The notes under the pieces were generated by a model. That model was not told where the DNA came from and made no database searches. It saw only the letters and a program-made list of their open reading frames with translations. The position numbers and the translations under genes were made by a program. Shown here one piece after another: positions 61,047 to 64,000 of a DNA stretch of 64,000 nt (the stretch's first letter is position 1; every line of letters starts with the position of its first letter). Origin of the DNA: Silurus meridionalis (lineage: Eukaryota > Chordata > Actinopteri > Siluriformes > Siluridae); NCBI RefSeq assembly GCF_014805685.1, contig NC_060906.1, positions 8,158,346 through 8,222,345 on the forward strand. Direction: 5' to 3'.

Positions 61047-61900
61047 GACGCAAACAGGCTAGAGAAGAAGGGGGGGAAATCGGACCGTCCCAAGCATAGG
61101 CGAGAAGAAAATATACAAAAATACCAGTCTCCAAAAAAAAAACCTGATTTCAACGTATTCACGGATGATCCGTGATCCGGTGTGTGTCCGTTCCGTGCGG
61201 GAAAAAGCAGTTTGGAGGCGCGTTTGTCCGCCTGTGCGCACTCCGCCAATAAAGTGCGCAAAAATTTTTATTTTTTAATTTTTTTTGCACCGATTCCGTC
61301 GTAATTTCCTTATGGAGTGAGGGAAAAAAGTGAGAAAAAAGTGAGGAAAAAAAAGAAAAACCCGCAAAGCTTTCACTTCACGTCGTTTGTCGGAGCGCGT
61401 GCCTGCTGAGACTGAGCGCAGATCGCCCGAATGGCGCAGCCTAAACGCACGCTCACGCGCTCGTAAAAGCAGGCTGGCCTGTGAGCGCGAGGAGGCTGGA
61501 CAACACCGCAGCCCCGTCGAAACTCCGCGTCCGTGCACTGCACACACCCACACACACACACGCTCGCGCACACGCACGCACGTACGCACGCGCATATACA
61601 CACGTGAAGAGAACGCAGCGCGAGGCAAATGTTCAGCGAGCACAAATAAAACAAAACAAAACAGAGAGACCCCGGAATAGAAGAAAGACGGAATGCCTAA
61701 TGTGCATTCGTAATTACGTGGCAAAAATGGTTTTCCGAGGATGCACACAAACACACACCCAAACACACTTCACCTGTGTCTGCTATTCGGTCCCACAAGC
61801 AAACTTCTCCAGAGCGCGCGTTCAAATATAACATGCAAACGCAAAGGGGGGCTACCACACAGCAGGGACTCTAATATCCCGGGTTAGATCAGAGGGCGGG
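61047..61900 (-). promoter_or_regulatory. prrx1: prrx1 5' UTR and promoter region
   Basis: The block upstream of exon 1 is richer in CpG (61190-61640, for example CGCACGCACGTACGCACGCG) than the rest of the window. It contains an ATTGGCGG (inverted CCAAT) on the minus strand near 61243-61250, followed in transcript direction by more CpG sequence. The transcription start is not determined; the region is chosen by position and composition. Confidence 0.5.
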
Positions 61901-62994
61901 ATTATGAAGTCATGTGTCGATAAATGTCGGCTAACTTAAAGTGAGGGATTCCCAAATGAGTAGCGCGAGACTAATGAGCGGCTTGAAGAGCAGCTGCTCC
62001 AGAGAAACCCCATCACCATTCCCATCAACTTCACGCGCACGGAATGGAAACCCTATCCTATATTACTATACCACCTCTTCTTTTTTTCTTCTTTTTTTTT
62101 TTACACTGCATACAATAGTTAATCAGCTCGCATTTCTGCTCACAAATTAGAGTTACAATTTAATCTACTTTTTTTTTTTTTTTTTTTTTACTTGGCCCGC
62201 GCACATTTAGTCTTTTTGACTGTGTTTAATGTTCACACACACATTTGCTACTTTTTGCACTGCATCAGACATCACTGATCACTTCTGCGCGGTGTGTGAG
62301 TGTGTGCACAAACGAAATTTCATATATTTCTATATTCTTAAAGCACTTTCAGGACAAGTCTACAATCTTTGCTGCAATGCAAAACGAATTGGTTTGCATT
62401 TTAGCAGGTGATCAGAACATGCAATTAAACAGAAATGGCAGAAAACTCTCAGCATCCTAAAGAAACTATATTGACTCTTATTATTTTATTATTTGTTTAT
62501 CCCGATCATACATAGTGAATTTAAGTTTAATTCAACACATTTAAATAGTATATGTATATAATATGTATATAAACCACTCAAAAGTGTCAGTTCAACACTT
62601 TATAAAGAACACTAAGAGATGAACATATTAACCCCAATGCAGAAAAGACCAAAGAGCAAAAAAAAGGTTTGCTCTGGTGTTGTCTGAATACTTCAGAAAA
62701 ATGGAAATCCCAACATACCTAACATTATTCACCACCCTGGAGTTCATTAAAGACTTTATTTGATGTAAAACAACACCAAGGGATTCGTTATTCTGATTAT
62801 GCATATTTAAAGAACTGGAAAATAAACTGGAAAAGAATTGAATCAGAGAAGAACAAATTTCCTGTGAAGTAAAACCCATGACTCTGTATTAATCTTTAAA
62901 ACTTTCCCAAACCAGAACATCAAAACATCAACCAAACCATTTTCAATTCTTATGCTATTTCTATTTTATTGACCTTTTTGCGATCTGCATGGTG

Positions 62995-63053
<59 letters not shown>

Positions 63054-63369
63054 ACTACACTTTTCTTTCAAATGATAAATGAAGCTTGCGCTGATTCTGC
63101 ATGATGGTGAGTTGACTTACATTTAGATCATATATGCAATAAAGAAATGGAAAATGAATTAATATAAAATGTGTACTAGTAAGATTATATGCACGGTATA
63201 TGATATTCCCCAAACCTTGTCTATGGAATTGGTTCGTGGTGCAAAAAAAAAACACTGTTCTAATACATTTACTGCAAATAATAGTTTAATCAACACCGTT
63301 AAAGGCTGTTGTGACTTTATATAGACTTCTGTTATTTCTCTACATGATAAATATTTAAGTTACTTGAAT
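61901..63369. other. region upstream of prrx1, no gene recognised
   Basis: AT-rich beyond about 62050, with poly-T runs (62168-62190) and a (TTA)n array at 63001-63051. A GAGGGCGGGA GC-box-like motif lies at 61892-61901. Confidence 0.5.
63001..63051. repeat. (TTA)n microsatellite
   Basis: About 17 ATT units. Confidence 0.97.
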
Positions 63370-63620
63370 ATATGGATCTGTTTCCATCAGTGTTTTTGGT
63401 CACCTGGCTGTGAGCCTCTTGGCAGGTAAAGACCCTCTGTGCGCTTTAATGGATGCCGGCTATACGCTTCTCATTGCCTCAGATATCACTTTAGCTTTTC
63501 CAAACCCCCAGATCCAGGGGGGGAAGAACACTTGATGCCATCAAAGGGGAAGGGATTGAAACCAGATGTGCCGCTCTCGTTCTTTCCGTGTATTTAATTA
63601 AACCGCCGGTGGGACAGAGT
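63370..63620. promoter_or_regulatory. candidate conserved noncoding element upstream of prrx1
   Basis: Repeat-free, balanced sequence about 2.4 kb upstream of the prrx1 ATG with GCGCTTTAATGGATGCCGGC, TGTATTTAATTAAACCGCCG and a CCCCCAGATCC segment. Regulatory role inferred only. The remainder to 64000 shows a three-copy CAGCCCTGCTGCCAT repeat (about 63694-63732) and nothing else recognised. Confidence 0.35.
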
Positions 63621-64000
63621 GCACTTCTTTTCTTTTTTTTTTCTTTCTTCATCATTAGTTTTCCCTCCACATTCCTTCTCCTTCCTCCGCTTCAGCCCTG
63701 CTGCCATCAGCCCTGCTGCCATCAGCCCTGCCAGGCTCCGAGCTCAGTCCTCAATCCTCACTAAAACGTCTGATTTTCCCCTCTACCACCTTTTAGGAAG
63801 AACATCCAGACTAATGCGCATACAGATCCCGACACACTGAAACAAATACCTTTGTAGCTCTTAGAAAAAAAGAATGACGTCATAATAAGTAGCTTATCAT
63901 TTTATTAGAGTTGTTGCGTCATAATGGGAGCTAAGGACAAAATGTGGAACATTAGCTTCGCGTCATGGGCTACTGGGTCAGGATAATTATATATTATATA

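Noticed and set aside
61275..61766. 163-codon minus-strand frame upstream of prrx1
   Set aside because: It lies in the CpG-rich promoter and 5' UTR region and contains AC/GC alternating sequence; no known domain is seen.

Overview
The window is vertebrate genomic DNA, almost certainly from a ray-finned fish. It shows short spliced exons, dense dinucleotide and pentanucleotide microsatellites, many decayed Tc1-like transposons, hAT-type and RTE-type elements, and tRNA-derived SINEs. Some of the dispersed repeats look like ones I associate with catfish and other otophysan genomes, but the species is a low-confidence guess. I see no bacterial genes, rRNA, tRNA genes or CRISPR arrays.

Two protein-coding genes are supported, both on the minus strand. 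At the left edge (221-6491) lie four consecutive coding exons that read, in transcript order 6345-6491, 5035-5111, 712-829 and 221-363, as the N-terminal part of myomegalin (pde4dip). They include the CM1 motif used to recruit the gamma-tubulin ring complex. The rest of that gene lies to the left of the window. At the right (53659-61046) is a complete four-exon prrx1 gene, a paired-related homeobox transcription factor. Its splice phases join cleanly to give a 246-residue protein with a Q50 homeodomain and a C-terminal OAR motif. The pde4dip exon junctions also agree in phase, so both models rest on splice signals as well as on family similarity.

The roughly 46 kb between the genes (about 6.5-52.6 kb) has no exon I can recognise. 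It is filled with transposon remnants: at least eight copies of one short Tc1-like family (with ends near CACTATAT), five further Tc1-like copies from four other lineages plus one possible fragment, one internally deleted RTE-clade LINE with a 16-bp target-site duplication, and one hAT MITE with a perfect 12-bp terminal repeat and 8-bp target-site duplication. SINE copies, a fish dispersed repeat with a recurring 'TATAGCGCTTT'-type end, and many microsatellites make up the rest. Several unique, compositionally balanced blocks (near 14.2-14.65, 18.2-18.5, 58.7-59.1 and 63.4-63.6 kb) are candidates for conserved noncoding regulatory DNA. Such elements are expected around a developmental homeobox gene, but this cannot be confirmed without alignment.

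I did not find an undescribed gene system. The observations most worth following are the minisatellite that runs up to a pde4dip splice donor, the apparent absence of the short-isoform terminal exon of prrx1, the paired homeodomain-type sites in prrx1 intron 1, and the nested or deleted transposons whose junctions can be read at base level.
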